In this document: one piece after another, positions 8,854-19,987 of the stretch
How positions within the stretch are numbered: the stretch's first letter is position 1
How the letters are laid out: each line of letters starts with the position of its first letter
NCBI GenBank assembly: GCA_009377585.1
Contig: WHTS01000027.1
Coordinates: 6,774 to 62,413, forward strand
DNA length: 55,640 nt
Direction of reading: 5' to 3'
DNA from: Betaproteobacteria bacterium
GTDB lineage: Bacteria > Pseudomonadota > Gammaproteobacteria > Burkholderiales > WYBJ01
Position numbers and translations under genes: made by a program
Notes under the pieces: generated by a model
Told to the model about the DNA's origin: nothing
Databases searched by the model: none
What the model saw: the letters and a program-made list of their open reading frames with translations, nothing else

Positions 8854-10705
8854 TGCTGCGGCTCCCGGCCCAAACAAGCCACTCCAGCGCCAGCAGCACC
8901 ATGGCAAGCAGCAGCAAATAAGGCCAGAGCGGCATGAGGCTCTGTGCGCCGTTGCTCGCCGCCTCCGCTTGCTGGCGTTGCTCGCCGGGCGTCCAGCGCC
9001 GGTTCACATCCGATTCGCGCGCGTCGGCGAGGCTCACCGCAAAGTATCGCGTCGCCTCGCCGGCGCTATAGCGGTAGATGCCGGCCGCCGCGGTGGCGTC
9101 GAACAGCACCGCGCCGTCTTTCGCCTGCAGGGTTTCGTCCTTGCCGGACGGCCCGTGCACGATCGCCTGCGTTTCGCCGGCAGGCACGTAGAGCGAAATC
9201 GTCGACCCGGCCGCGACGTGATTGGAGAGGCGCTCGGCGCCGCGCGGGCGCAACCATTCCAGGCTCTGGCTTACGAACAACGGAAAGGCGGCCTGCCGCG
9301 GAAAATTCGACCCGGTGAGATCGAAACCGAGATAGACCAGCTTGCGTTGTTCGTCGATGAGGGCGAGGGCCAGATCCGTTTCCTTCGACCAGAACAGGCG
9401 CTGCAGCCCCGAGGCGCGCGAGTCGACGGCCACACGCCGCGCCTGGTCGATTCGAACGGCGGCCAGGTCGACGTTACGCATCAGAGCGCTCGGCCCGCTG
9501 CCGAGGATGGCCGGCTGCGTCACTCGGCCCGCATCGGAGAAGGGCAAGTCCGGTGCCACGGTGTCCACGAGCAGGAAATTGCCGGGCGGCAATGCCGGCG
9601 CCGCGATGCCGTCGAATACCACCACGTCGTGACTGCTGGCGAGCTGGGCGATGTCTTCGCTGCCCGGCCCGTCGCGCTTGACGACTTGCGTATTCGGCAA
9701 CGCTGCGAGCACGCTTTCGAGGTAAAAATTGCCGCGGCTCAACAACAGCACGCGGAGCCGCTCGGGCGCATTCACCGTTGCGAACGCCTGATTGTCGGCT
9801 GCGAGGTCGTCGCTCGGATCGATGCGCGCCGTCGCTTGTCCGAGCGCGCGACCCGCGAACGGCAGCACCAGCGTTTGCTCGGCCTGCGGCGCGACCTCGA
9901 GGGTGCGCGTGAAAAGCTCGCGGCCATCCAGGCTCGCGCTTGCCGGCACGGTGATCGGCGCGTCGGTGTAGTTGCGCACCCCCAGCAGCACCTGGAAGCG
10001 GTCTTCGGTGCCGTGCTCCTGGCGCAGGTCGAAGCGCGTGATGGCCACGTTGCGCGCGGGCCCGCCGACGACGCGAAACACCACGTCGGGCGAGCCGGGG
10101 TCGACCTCGGGCTCGAAGGCGCCGTCGGTCAGGAAGTAGATGCGAGCGTCGCTGCGGCCACGGACCAGCGCCAGCGCGAGCGCCAGCGCTTCGCGTGGCC
10201 GCCCGGCCTCGTCGCCGGGCCGAAGCTCTGCCAGCACCCGGCGCAGCGCACCGCGGTCGGTTTCGAAGCCGGTGCGAAGCTGCGCCTTGCGCCCGCTGGT
10301 CATCACCAGCATGCGCCCGTTGCGAGGCAGACGGTCCATGATGCTGGCCGCCTCGGCAAGCGCCTGGTCGAAGCGTGTGGCGCCGATGCCCGAGCGGGTC
10401 TTCATGCTCGCGCTCACGTCGAGCACCAGCACGATGTCGGCTTCCTGGGTTGCGCTGGTGAGCCACTGCGGGCCGGCGAGCGCGAGCCCCAGCACCAGGG
10501 CGGTCGCCAGCAACAGCAGCAGGCTCAGGTTGCGCAGCAGCCGGCGAAAGCCGTGGCCGCCTTCGCGGTCCCTCAGCGCCGCCTGCCACAGCGCGATGGT
10601 GGAGACGACCACGCGCACGCGCCGCGGCCGCAGCAGATGCAGGGCGAGCAGCAGCGGAATGGCCACGAGCGACAGCAGCGCCAGGGGATAGGCGAGCTGA
10701 ATCAT
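8846..10705 (-). CDS. BatA-like membrane protein with VWA domain
   Basis: A 619-residue protein that opens with the BatA-type N-terminal domain (two helices around PLALLSLVAIPLLLALHLLR) and a third helix near residues 60-78. A VWA domain follows with the MIDAS motif D-V-S-A-S (VLVLDVSASM). A long beta-rich region and a C-terminal helix (LWPYLLLLAMVLLALEWLV) complete it. Its ATG overlaps the DUF58 stop by 4 nt (ATGA), and its own stop overlaps the next gene. BatA/aerotolerance-type proteins usually act with MoxR ATPases at the inner membrane; here that is inferred from architecture and context. Confidence 0.85.
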   Translation of the reverse strand: MIQLAYPLALLSLVAIPLLLALHLLRPRRVRVVVSTIALWQAALRDREGGHGFRRLLRNLSLLLLLATALVLGLALAGPQWLTSATQEADIVLVLDVSASMKTRSGIGATRFDQALAEAASIMDRLPRNGRMLVMTSGRKAQLRTGFETDRGALRRVLAELRPGDEAGRPREALALALALVRGRSDARIYFLTDGAFEPEVDPGSPDVVFRVVGGPARNVAITRFDLRQEHGTEDRFQVLLGVRNYTDAPITVPASASLDGRELFTRTLEVAPQAEQTLVLPFAGRALGQATARIDPSDDLAADNQAFATVNAPERLRVLLLSRGNFYLESVLAALPNTQVVKRDGPGSEDIAQLASSHDVVVFDGIAAPALPPGNFLLVDTVAPDLPFSDAGRVTQPAILGSGPSALMRNVDLAAVRIDQARRVAVDSRASGLQRLFWSKETDLALALIDEQRKLVYLGFDLTGSNFPRQAAFPLFVSQSLEWLRPRGAERLSNHVAAGSTISLYVPAGETQAIVHGPSGKDETLQAKDGAVLFDATAAAGIYRYSAGEATRYFAVSLADARESDVNRRWTPGEQRQQAEAASNGAQSLMPLWPYLLLLAMVLLALEWLVWAGSRSSA

Positions 10706-11616
10706 CGCAGGTGCGTCCCCTGGCGCAGATATTTGAGCACCACGTCCTCGAACCCGATCGCGGTGCTGGCGCGCAGGTATTCCACCCCGCGCCGCCGGCA
10801 GAAGCTCTCGATCTCCTGCAGCTGGCGTTCGAGCCTTTGCCGGTAGAGCCGGCGCAGCTCCGGGTCGACCGTTACTTCGAGCTCGTTCCCGGTCTCCGCA
10901 TCCACGATCTGCAACGCGCCGTCCAGCGGCGGATCGATCTCCGACTCCGCCAGCAGCTGGATCACCACCACGTCATGACCGCCATGGCGCAGCGCCTCGA
11001 TGCCGTCCTGCACCTCGCTCAGCCCCAGCAGGTCCGAGATCAGGATGACCAATCCCGGGCTGCGCGTGCGCGTCGCAAACTCGCGCAGCGCCGTGCCGAA
11101 GCGGGTCGGCCCTGCGCAGGGGAGGCTCGCGAGGAAAGCGAGCAGCCCGGCCACGTGCTTGCGCGACTTGGTGGGCGGGAGGCTTGCCCCCAGGGCGCCG
11201 GCGAAGGCGCTCACCGCGACCCGATCGAGATTGTTGAGCGCGATGTAGGCGAGCGCGGCGGCGAGCCTGCGCGCATGATCGAACTTCGACGGCTCGCCGA
11301 ACGCCATGCTGGCGCTGCTATCCACGATCAGGTGCAGCGTCACGTCCTCCTCGGAGGCGTGCAGCTTCAGGTACAGCTGGTCCAGCCGCGAGTAGATGTT
11401 CCAGTCGATGTGGCGGAAGTCGTCGCCCGGCCAGTAGTGCCTGAAGTCGGAGAATTCGAGCCCGCGCCCACGGCGCGAGGTCGTGCGCTCGCCGCGCAGC
11501 AGGCCGCGGAAGATCTTGCGCGCCAGCAGCTCGAGCTGCTCCAGCTTGTGCAGGAATGCGTCGTCGAAGACGAGCTCGCGCCCGGCGGCGGGTGCAGTGC
11601 GAGGCGTCATCGCCAT
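10702..11616 (-). CDS. DUF58 domain-containing protein
   Basis: A 304-residue soluble protein. The DUF58 core is clear near residues 45-80 (GRGLEFSDFRHYWPGDDFR, then HIDWN), followed by a VWA-like fold containing LIVDSSASMAFG. DUF58 proteins almost always sit beside MoxR ATPases, as here: it starts 10 bp after the MoxR stop and overlaps the BatA-like gene by 4 nt. The exact activity of DUF58 is unknown. A role as adaptor between the MoxR chaperone and the membrane VWA proteins is an inference from conserved synteny. Confidence 0.9.
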   Translation of the reverse strand: MAMTPRTAPAAGRELVFDDAFLHKLEQLELLARKIFRGLLRGERTTSRRGRGLEFSDFRHYWPGDDFRHIDWNIYSRLDQLYLKLHASEEDVTLHLIVDSSASMAFGEPSKFDHARRLAAALAYIALNNLDRVAVSAFAGALGASLPPTKSRKHVAGLLAFLASLPCAGPTRFGTALREFATRTRSPGLVILISDLLGLSEVQDGIEALRHGGHDVVVIQLLAESEIDPPLDGALQIVDAETGNELEVTVDPELRRLYRQRLERQLQEIESFCRRRGVEYLRASTAIGFEDVVLKYLRQGTHLR

Positions 11617-11626
11617 GGGCTTCCGG

Positions 11627-12624
<998 letters not shown>

Positions 12625-12628
<4 letters not shown>

Positions 12629-14235
12629 CGTTGCGCCTCGCGTGCCGGAGGCTGCTGCTGCGGTGAAACGCGCGCGCCCTGGCTCAGATTGAGAAAATAC
12701 CGGCGGACGAAGTCCTTGTAGTGCTCCGGGAATTGCTCCCTGGACAGCACCGCTTCCGCCTGCGCCGCAAACTCGCTCCCCATTTCCACCTGCTCCACAC
12801 TCGGCCGATTCGCCCTGGGCAGCATTCGACCCTGGGTGGTGAATTCCCGACCCTCGCGCAACTGCCCCTCGGGTCTCAGAACCCGCCCGGCGGCATCGAC
12901 CTCCTGCCGCAGCGGCGTTTCCGCCCGCGCACCTGCCAGGCTCGAATTGGCGTGCGAGCCGCCGCGCGCGGACCGCGCGCTGCTCGAGCTATCCGTGCGT
13001 GACTCGGTGCGCGCGCCCGCGGCGCTGCTGGCGTCGCGGTCGGCACGCTCGTCTTCGTCCCAGTCGATGGCCGCCGAGGCGCTGTTGGGACCCTCGGACG
13101 AGGCCCGCGGACTGCCCAGATTATCCTGCGAGCGGCGCACTTGTTCGAGCGCATTGCTCAATTCCTTGTCTTCCTTGAGCGCGCGCTCCCACCGCGCCAG
13201 CTTCTCCAGAATCTCCTCCAGCGCTTGGTCGGCGCCGGCCTCATGCTGCTCCAGCGCGCTTTGCATTTCCTTGCGCGGAACGCCCGCACGCGCGAGCTGG
13301 TCCAGACGCTGGGCCAATGCGGCTGTGTCGCTGCGATCCAGCGCGCCGCGCTGCATGCGCTCGAGCATCGCTCCGGGGTTCAGATCCGAGCCGATGGCCG
13401 AGCGTTGTGCATTCGGCGTGCGCTGGCCGCCGCGCTCGCCGCCGTTTGCCTCGCCCAGCGCCTGGGTTCGCTCCTGGTCGAGCGACTCCCCCATCCGCCC
13501 GAGCTGCCCCAAGGCCTGATCCCGGGACAGCGCGCCGCTTTCCATGTGCGCGCCCAGCCGCTCCAGCCGATCGGCCTGGCGGGTGCTGCGTGGCAGCTTG
13601 TCGCGCTGTGCCCGTGCCTGCATTTCGCGTCCGAACGCGCCCAGGCGTTGGCCTTCGCCCACCACCTGCTCGTCCACCTGGCGATGCGCGGGCGGTTGCA
13701 CGCCACTCAAATCGACGACGCTCACCAGCAGCAGCGCCGCGGCCGCCAGCGGCGCAAGCCAACCGGCGCGATTGATCCGCAGCGGAAACACCGTCCCGGC
13801 ACGCGCCGGAATCCCGGCCCTGACCGCCTGCACCGCCAGCCGGTCGGCCAGCTCGTCGTCGCCGTGGACGCTCCTGAGCTCCCACGCCGTGCTCAGGCGC
13901 TGTTTCAGCCGCAGCATGAGATCGGCGCGGATCGCGACGTCGAGCGGATCGGGCCGCCGCCACCAGCCCAGCACGAGGGCAGCCGCAACGGCAACGATCA
14001 CCGCGAGCCCGGCCAGCGGCCAGGTCGGGTAGGACGACGAGGCCTGACGTACTGCCAGGACTGCGATCGTCGCCAGGCAAAGGCCCGCCAGCAAGCCGCC
14101 GAACGCGTGATCCACGAGGATCTGCAGGTGTCGCGCGCGAGTGAGCCCGGCAACTGCCTTGCGCAGGCGCTCCCGGGCCGCCCCCGGGCCGTCCAACCCG
14201 ATCCATAGGCTGGGTGCGTCGGCCGCCTGACTCAT
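12625..14235 (-). CDS. Membrane protein with long coiled-coil/low-complexity region (DUF4175-like)
   Basis: A 536-residue protein starting at ATG 14235, which overlaps the previous stop (ATGA); a longer upstream frame is not needed. Two helices near residues 35-85 and a third near 150-170 anchor it. A long Glu/Gln/Arg-rich, helical, probably periplasmic stretch (about 180-370) follows, then a Ser/Arg/Asp-rich low-complexity linker (about 370-420), and finally a C-terminal segment ending EHYKDFVRRYFLNLSQG. This final motif resembles proteins found in MoxR/DUF58 clusters, including DUF4175-type proteins, but I am not certain of the family. Function unknown. Confidence 0.72.
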
Positions 14236-15017
14236 GAGGCGACGGCCTCGCCGGCGCCGCCCCGTGGGCCCGCCATGCCACGTCGGCTGCGCTGCAGCAG
14301 CAGATGCAACACAAGCGCCAAGATCATGCTGAGCCCCGTGTAAAGCGCCACAAAAACCCAGTGATCCGATACCGCCGCGTATGCCGGCGGGGTTTGCACG
14401 CCTTCGCCCAGCGCGCGGGTCGTGAACGCCACATGGCTGGTGAAGGGCACGAGCCAACCAATGGGAACGTATACCACGACCAGTATCGTGCGTACGACGA
14501 AATGACATTCGGCGGGATGCTGTCCGATCACGAGGTGGGTGAGCGCGCCGCTCAGCCGGTAGAACAAGGCCTGGACGAACGTTGCTGCCATGCACCATGC
14601 CAGCGCGGGCCATTCGCCGCCGGACACCGCGAAGGCCACGAGCAGCAGCGGGGAGGACAGCGCCAGCAGGTGCAGGCTGTGAACCAGTTGCCCCAGCACG
14701 TAGCCGCGCAGAACCCGGCCCAGGCTCAAGGGCGTCGCCAAGGCCCAGTCGCGCAGGCCGTGCTGGCCCGGCAGCACGAATTCCTCCGCGCCGGCGCGCA
14801 GCGCGTGGTACGCCGTCGCGACGCCCACGGCGATGACCACCGCGATCAGCGTGTCCGGGCCATGCTGGCTCTCCAGAACCCGCACCATTCCGTCTTTCGG
14901 CCACCACACGAACAGCACCACCGCCTGCACCGCCAACAGGGCCAGATAGGCGAGCTGCGCCTTGCCTTGCCGGGTGAGTCCGACCAGCACTTCGGCGACC
15001 AGTGGATTCGTGCGCAT
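14232..15017 (-). CDS. Polytopic membrane protein, ABC-2 permease-like
   Basis: A 261-residue protein with about six hydrophobic helices and a short Arg/Gly-rich C-terminus. No enzyme motif is visible. Proteins of this size and topology in MoxR/DUF58/VWA clusters are commonly annotated as ABC-2-type permeases, but no ATPase partner is encoded next to it here, so transport is uncertain. It begins 8 bp after the stop of the upstream exported protein and overlaps the coiled-coil protein gene by 4 nt, so it belongs to the same transcript. Confidence 0.7.
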   Translation of the reverse strand: MRTNPLVAEVLVGLTRQGKAQLAYLALLAVQAVVLFVWWPKDGMVRVLESQHGPDTLIAVVIAVGVATAYHALRAGAEEFVLPGQHGLRDWALATPLSLGRVLRGYVLGQLVHSLHLLALSSPLLLVAFAVSGGEWPALAWCMAATFVQALFYRLSGALTHLVIGQHPAECHFVVRTILVVVYVPIGWLVPFTSHVAFTTRALGEGVQTPPAYAAVSDHWVFVALYTGLSMILALVLHLLLQRSRRGMAGPRGGAGEAVAS

Positions 15018-15025
15018 CGCTTATC

Positions 15026-17140
15026 CTAGTGCACCGGAACGGCCTCGGTCACGGGGCTACGCCCCTCGCTCGATTCGAGGCGCTGGACTTCTCCCTCGTC
15101 CGGTTCTGCCGGCTTGGTTTCGCCCGCCGGCGCAGGGCTTGCAGCCACTGCCAGCCGGAACGCGACCAGGGCACTTTCCAGATGCGACCAGGCGGCACTC
15201 GCACCCGCCGGGCGCAGCGGGTTCGATGTCTGGGCGATCACCAGTGCATGCCCCGGCCCGGGGAATCCGCTGCGGCCCGCATCCTGCAGGCGGCGCAGGA
15301 GCATCATCCGCGTCGGCGCCAGCATCTGCGGGGCAGCCCCGGGACGCGACCTGAGCAGCTCTTGCCATGATGCCGCGCCCACCTCGATGCCGTGGCTGGA
15401 AGCGACCAGCCGGCGCTCGAGGCGCGCACCGGCGGCAACGGTTCCCAACGCGTAAGCATGGCCGTCGAACACCAGCCACAGATCTTCCAGGCTGCGCCCG
15501 CTGCCATTGTTCAGGACCAGCCGTGGGCCCGTGGCCTCGACGTGAACCGAGGCTTCGAGGCGAAACGCGATCACGTCCTCCCCCTCCAGCGCATGCAGCA
15601 CGTAGCGTCGCTGGTCGAGCGGCTCGACATAGGGGCGCGGTCCGCCGCCGAACGCCCAATCCTGCACTTTGCCCTCGCGCAACGCCTGGCGATGCGGGTA
15701 CAGCACCGGCTCCGCGCCACGGTACTCCAGGCGCAGCGGACCGCTGCGATTGGCAAACACGCCGAGCTCCAGCCCGAGCCGCGCGAAGCCGCTGTCCGGC
15801 AACGGTTCGATCAGCGCCACCGCCGCCGCCGTGGCACCCCGAGGAAACGCGCTCGGGCCGAACAGCAGCCACGCCGCCGGTGCGAACAGGATCGGTGCTC
15901 CCCAACCCCGGAGCGGCGCCAGCCACCGGCGCCGCCCCTCGCGCACGGGGATCGCATGGCCGGCCAGCAGCAGACCCAGGTAGAGGATGAGGAACAGGAA
16001 CACCGTCGCCGACCCGGGGAAATCCGCGGCTCTAGCACGGATCAGCTCCATGAGCGGGGTTGCGAGCCCGGGCTCGGATGCACTGGAGGATGTCGTCGGC
16101 AAAGGCGGCAGGCGCAAGCTCTGCAGCAACAACTCATGCATGCCATCCCAGCGATCGAAGGGATGGCTCGCCACGTCGAAGGTCAGGTAGAGCACCCGGC
16201 CGAGCCCGAGTGCACGCTCCACGATGAGCGGCACGTTGCCTGCGCGCAGCCGCACCTCACCCTGGAAGGCGCCGAGCCGGTTGACATGGATCGGACGCGA
16301 GCGATCGAGCGAAGCGGAAAATGCGCCGTGAAGCTCATCCGCAGCCACGCGCGCCATTCCGAGCGGCACGCCAGGCAGGAGCGAAGCCAGGCGCGGCGTG
16401 CGAAGCACCGCATAATCCACCCCGCCGGACACCGCGAGAATGCCGCCCTGCGCGATCCACTTGTGCAGGGCTTCGAACTGGCTTGCGCTCAGCCGTTCGA
16501 GCGACACCCCGTGCAACACGATGGCCGCCACGGCGTCGTAACCGCGCCAGTGCGCAGGCAGCAGCTCGGGGTGCGGATAGAGCACGCGCAAGCCGTCGAC
16601 CGAGCCGTCGTTGAGGTAATCCAGATCCGCATTGCGGCTGAGCACCAGGAGCAGACGCTGGGCGGCGAAGCGGGTGCGCAAGTCGATTTCGGCGCGTGCC
16701 AGCTCCTCGTCGCCCGAGCGCACGCGAACGACCAGCGGATGCGACAGCCCCTGCGGATGCACGATGAACTGCAGGCTCTTGCGCGAATCGCGGTGCAGCT
16801 CGAGCGTGCGGCGCCGAGAAGTGACCAGCAGCCGGCCGCGCAAGGCATCGTCGCCGGTGACCTGGACCTCCAGCTCTCCAATGATGTCGCTGCCACGATT
16901 GGTCACGGTGACGGTGAGGGGGGTCCAATGGCCGGGCCGGAACGTGTCGGTGAATCCCACCGTCGCTGCGATGTCGATCGTGTCCGCAGCCAGCGCTCGC
17001 GGCAGTGCGCAGGCCAGGGCGAGCAACAGGCGCACGAGCAACAGGCGCAGGTCGGCAAGACGCCGAGGCCTCGCCGATGGGAAGCCGCCTGCTCGCTGTC
17101 GGCCGTAGCCGCGCCCGCCGACCGTGTCCCGGCTTGTCAT
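15026..17140 (-). CDS. Large exported/membrane-anchored protein, first gene of the MoxR cluster
   Basis: A 704-residue protein. An Arg-rich N-terminus leads into a hydrophobic signal segment (LLLVRLLLALACALPRALAA, ending near residue 52). A beta-rich domain follows (DTFRPGHWTPLTVTVTNRG), then a GATase1-like region (AIVLHGVSLERLSASQFEAL, with GGILAVSGG), at least two membrane helices near residues 375-440, and a beta-rich C-terminal half. The annotated ATG at 17140 has no clear ribosome site and gives an unusually long n-region, so the true start may be nearer residue 28. It heads the seven-gene cluster. I do not recognise a named family for the whole protein. Confidence 0.72.
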   Translation of the reverse strand: MTSRDTVGGRGYGRQRAGGFPSARPRRLADLRLLLVRLLLALACALPRALAADTIDIAATVGFTDTFRPGHWTPLTVTVTNRGSDIIGELEVQVTGDDALRGRLLVTSRRRTLELHRDSRKSLQFIVHPQGLSHPLVVRVRSGDEELARAEIDLRTRFAAQRLLLVLSRNADLDYLNDGSVDGLRVLYPHPELLPAHWRGYDAVAAIVLHGVSLERLSASQFEALHKWIAQGGILAVSGGVDYAVLRTPRLASLLPGVPLGMARVAADELHGAFSASLDRSRPIHVNRLGAFQGEVRLRAGNVPLIVERALGLGRVLYLTFDVASHPFDRWDGMHELLLQSLRLPPLPTTSSSASEPGLATPLMELIRARAADFPGSATVFLFLILYLGLLLAGHAIPVREGRRRWLAPLRGWGAPILFAPAAWLLFGPSAFPRGATAAAVALIEPLPDSGFARLGLELGVFANRSGPLRLEYRGAEPVLYPHRQALREGKVQDWAFGGGPRPYVEPLDQRRYVLHALEGEDVIAFRLEASVHVEATGPRLVLNNGSGRSLEDLWLVFDGHAYALGTVAAGARLERRLVASSHGIEVGAASWQELLRSRPGAAPQMLAPTRMMLLRRLQDAGRSGFPGPGHALVIAQTSNPLRPAGASAAWSHLESALVAFRLAVAASPAPAGETKPAEPDEGEVQRLESSEGRSPVTEAVPVH

Positions 17141-17499
17141 GCGCTATTGTAGTAGCGAGCAAGGTACGCATGGCTCATCCGCAGAGCCGCGAAGAAGCGC
17201 GTGCATGCGGCGCCGAGGAAGTTCAGAGGAGGCGCTGCTCGATCGGGCGGCCTGCTCGATCGGGCGGCCTCCTGCTCCCCGTATGACCAAGGGTTACGTT
17301 GGCGCATCGCTCGAAGCGCATCGGGCGCCGCGATGTCCGTGATACAGGGTCCACAATATGGACTGATGGGGCCGAGCGTGACAAGTTGGTGCATGCGCAC
17401 GCGCCACGAAGCGGCGTTCGCACTAGAATGCGAACCTGGCAGAGCCCGGCCGTGACAGCGACCGGCGCCTGCGCGAAATCACGCTGAGGAGAAGCAAGC
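17141..17499. other. Intergenic region between divergent operons, with a 17-bp tandem duplication
   Basis: No gene is supported here. It separates the minus-strand MoxR cluster from the plus-strand dehydrogenase pair and should carry both promoters. A 17-bp unit (CTGCTCGATCGGGCGGC) is directly duplicated at 17235-17268. GAGGAGAAG at 17486-17494 is the ribosome site of the next gene. Confidence 0.5.
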
Positions 17500-18162
17500 A
17501 TGGCGGAGCCCGGGGTTCCATACGCATACGGTTATCTGTCCCCGCAAGAGGTCCGCTTCCTGGATGCGGCCGTCGAGCGGCTGATACCCACCGACGAGCT
17601 CGGCCCGGGTGCGAAGGATGCCGGCGTGAGCTGCTATATCGACCGGCAGTTGTGCGGCATGTGGGGCACGCATGGCCGCAACTACCGCTCGGGGCCATGG
17701 CTCGAAGGCACGCCGGAACAGGGCTTCCAGTCGCGGTTCACGCCGCAGGAGATCTATCGCGTCGGCATCCAGGAGATCAACCTGTATTGCCGCGGGAAGT
17801 ACGACAAGCACTTCGAGTTCCTGCCGCCCGCACAGCAGGAGGAAGTCCTGCAGGCACTGGAGCAAGGCAAGGTGGATTTGCCGTCGTTGTCTTCCAAGCT
17901 CTTCTTCGATCTGCTCTGGCGCAATACCGAGGAGGGATTCTTCGCCGACCCGATGTACGGCGGCAATCGCGACAAGGTCGGCTGGAAGCTGCTCGGATTT
18001 CCCGGCGTCGCTTCGGGCGCCTACCGGGAGCACCTCGACAATCCGGAGCTCTACCACGCCGAACCGGTGAGCATTCTGGACATCCGGTTGGGACACGCGC
18101 AAGTGGATGCGCAGGGTTTCGCCAAGCATGTGCGGATCGTGAAGCAGGAAGGGAGCAAATAA
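17500..18162 (+). CDS. Gluconate 2-dehydrogenase subunit 3 family protein
   Basis: A 220-residue small subunit of a GMC-type dehydrogenase. The family core is evident: LSPQEVRFLDAAVERLIPTD at residues 13-32, a YIDRQL segment, QSRFTPQEIYRVG, and a C-terminal FFADPMYGGNRDKVGWKLLG. The family partners a GMC flavoprotein in oxidising sugars or alcohols. No twin-arginine or other signal peptide is seen, although many relatives carry a Tat signal that exports the complex. The start has GAGGAG upstream. The stop overlaps the ATG of the GMC gene (TAATG), so the pair is translationally coupled. Confidence 0.9.
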   Translation: MAEPGVPYAYGYLSPQEVRFLDAAVERLIPTDELGPGAKDAGVSCYIDRQLCGMWGTHGRNYRSGPWLEGTPEQGFQSRFTPQEIYRVGIQEINLYCRGKYDKHFEFLPPAQQEEVLQALEQGKVDLPSLSSKLFFDLLWRNTEEGFFADPMYGGNRDKVGWKLLGFPGVASGAYREHLDNPELYHAEPVSILDIRLGHAQVDAQGFAKHVRIVKQEGSK

Positions 18163-19925
18163 TGACGACGACCAAGATGAAACCCGTCGATGCCGTGGTG
18201 GTAGGCAGCGGCGTCGTGGGCTCGATCATGGCGATGGAGCTCGCCAGCAAGGGGCTCAAGGTGCTGTGCCTGGAGCGCGGTCGCATGATCGATCCGCAGC
18301 ACGACTTCGTCATGCCCTACGTCAACGACGAGCTCAAGTACGACCGCCACAGCGATATTTTTCAGAATCTGTCGCGAGAAACCATCAGCTTCCGCAACAA
18401 CGCTTCCCAGACGGCGCTGCCGATGCGCGAGCTGGGCTCGTTCAAGCCCGGCGAGATGGTGGGCGGCACGGGCGCCCATTGGGGCTGCAACGCGCGCCGG
18501 TTCCTGCCGCACGATTTCGAGTTCCGCAGCCGGATCACGGAACGTTACGGAAGCAACTTCTTCCCCGAAGGTTGCACCAGCCAGGACTGGGGCGTCACCT
18601 TCGACGATGTCGAGCCGTACTACGATCAGTTCGAGCACATCTACGGCGTCGGCGGCAAGGCGGGCAATCTCAACGGCGAAATCCAGCCCGGTGGCAACCC
18701 GCACGAAGGCCCGCGCTCGCGCGAGTATCCCAATCCGGCGACACGCAGAACGCCGCAGGGCGAGCTGTTTGCAAAGGCCGCGACCGAGCTGGGTTACACG
18801 CCGTTTCAGGGTCCAGCCGCCGCCATGACGCAGGACTACACCAATCTGTACAAGCTCATGCTCGGCGAATGCCAGCGCGGCGGATTCTGCAGCAGCCACG
18901 TCTGCTCGCAGGGCGCGAAGGCGAATCCGCTGACGGCGGTATTGCCGGCGCTGTATCGCAAGGAAAACTTCGAGCTGCGTCCGCTATGCAATGTGATCAA
19001 GGTCAACACCGATTCGACCGGCAAGAAGGCGACCGGCGTGACCTACATCGATGCGCGCGGGCGGGAAGTCGAGCAGCCGGCCGAGATCGTGGTGCTGGCG
19101 ACCTACTGCTTCAACAACACGCGCTTGCTGCTGCTCTCGGGCATCGGCACGCCGTACGATCCGCAGACCGGGCGCGGCGTCGTCGGCCGCAATTATTCGT
19201 ACCAGACCGGCGGTCGCGTGCACGTGTTCTTCGATGATCGCGAGTTCAACCCGTTCATCGGCGGCGGCATGGTGAACACGTCGATCGACGACCTGAACGG
19301 GGACGTGATCGATCGCTCCAACCTGGGCTTCGTCGGTGGCGCTTATGTGGCTGTGTCGAGCTTCGGGGCGACGCCGATCAAGAACAAGCCGGTGCCGGCC
19401 GGAACGCCGCGCTGGGGCGCAGAGTGGAAGAAGGCGGTCGCGCAATACTATCGCCGCTCGTTCGCGATCAGCATCCATGGGTCGTGCCAGAGCTATCGAC
19501 ACAATTACCTTGATCTCGACCCGACCTACAAGGATGCCAACGGCTTGCCGCTGCTGCGCATGACGTTCGACTGGCACGAGAACGAGAAGAAGATGCTCGC
19601 CTTCATGTACGAGCGCATCACCGAGATTGCGAAGGCGATGAAGCCTTCCAAGTACGCCGCCCACCACATCTACAAGAAGTACACCATCGTGCCCTATCAG
19701 AGCACGCACAACATGGGCGGTGCGGTGATGGGTGCGGACCCGGCCACCAGCGTGGTGAACAAGTACCTGCAGTCGTGGGACGTGCCGAATCTCTTCGTCG
19801 TGGGCGGAAGCGCGTTTCCGCACAACGCCGCCCAGGGCCCCACCGAGACCATCGGCATGCTCGCCTGCTGGGCGGCCGACGGCATCAAGGAGAACTACCT
19901 GCAGCGGCCCGGGCCGCTGGTGTAG
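18162..19925 (+). CDS. GMC-family FAD oxidoreductase
   Basis: A 587-residue flavoprotein. The N-terminal dinucleotide-binding motif is VVVGSGVVGSIMAMELASKG (about residues 10-29). The GMC signature GEMVGGTGAHWGCNARR is near residue 100. The C-terminal active-site region contains THNMGGAVMG and FPHNAAQGPTETIGM, which carry the usual His/Asn pair positions. With the subunit-3 gene just upstream it should form a sugar- or alcohol-oxidising dehydrogenase. The third component seen in many such systems, a multiheme cytochrome c, is not encoded nearby. The substrate is unknown. A palindromic repeat follows, which may terminate transcription. Confidence 0.92.
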   Translation: MTTTKMKPVDAVVVGSGVVGSIMAMELASKGLKVLCLERGRMIDPQHDFVMPYVNDELKYDRHSDIFQNLSRETISFRNNASQTALPMRELGSFKPGEMVGGTGAHWGCNARRFLPHDFEFRSRITERYGSNFFPEGCTSQDWGVTFDDVEPYYDQFEHIYGVGGKAGNLNGEIQPGGNPHEGPRSREYPNPATRRTPQGELFAKAATELGYTPFQGPAAAMTQDYTNLYKLMLGECQRGGFCSSHVCSQGAKANPLTAVLPALYRKENFELRPLCNVIKVNTDSTGKKATGVTYIDARGREVEQPAEIVVLATYCFNNTRLLLLSGIGTPYDPQTGRGVVGRNYSYQTGGRVHVFFDDREFNPFIGGGMVNTSIDDLNGDVIDRSNLGFVGGAYVAVSSFGATPIKNKPVPAGTPRWGAEWKKAVAQYYRRSFAISIHGSCQSYRHNYLDLDPTYKDANGLPLLRMTFDWHENEKKMLAFMYERITEIAKAMKPSKYAAHHIYKKYTIVPYQSTHNMGGAVMGADPATSVVNKYLQSWDVPNLFVVGGSAFPHNAAQGPTETIGMLACWAADGIKENYLQRPGPLV

Positions 19926-19987
19926 GTCGAGCGTCGGACGGGCATACCGCCAGATTCGTTGCCCGTCTAGAGCCCGAGCCAGAAGTT

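Noticed and set aside
6769-10846. Very long plus-strand frames opposite the VWA genes
   Set aside because: Shadow frames typical of high-GC DNA. Their composition is His/Arg/Gln-rich with no motifs, whereas the minus strand carries complete domains.
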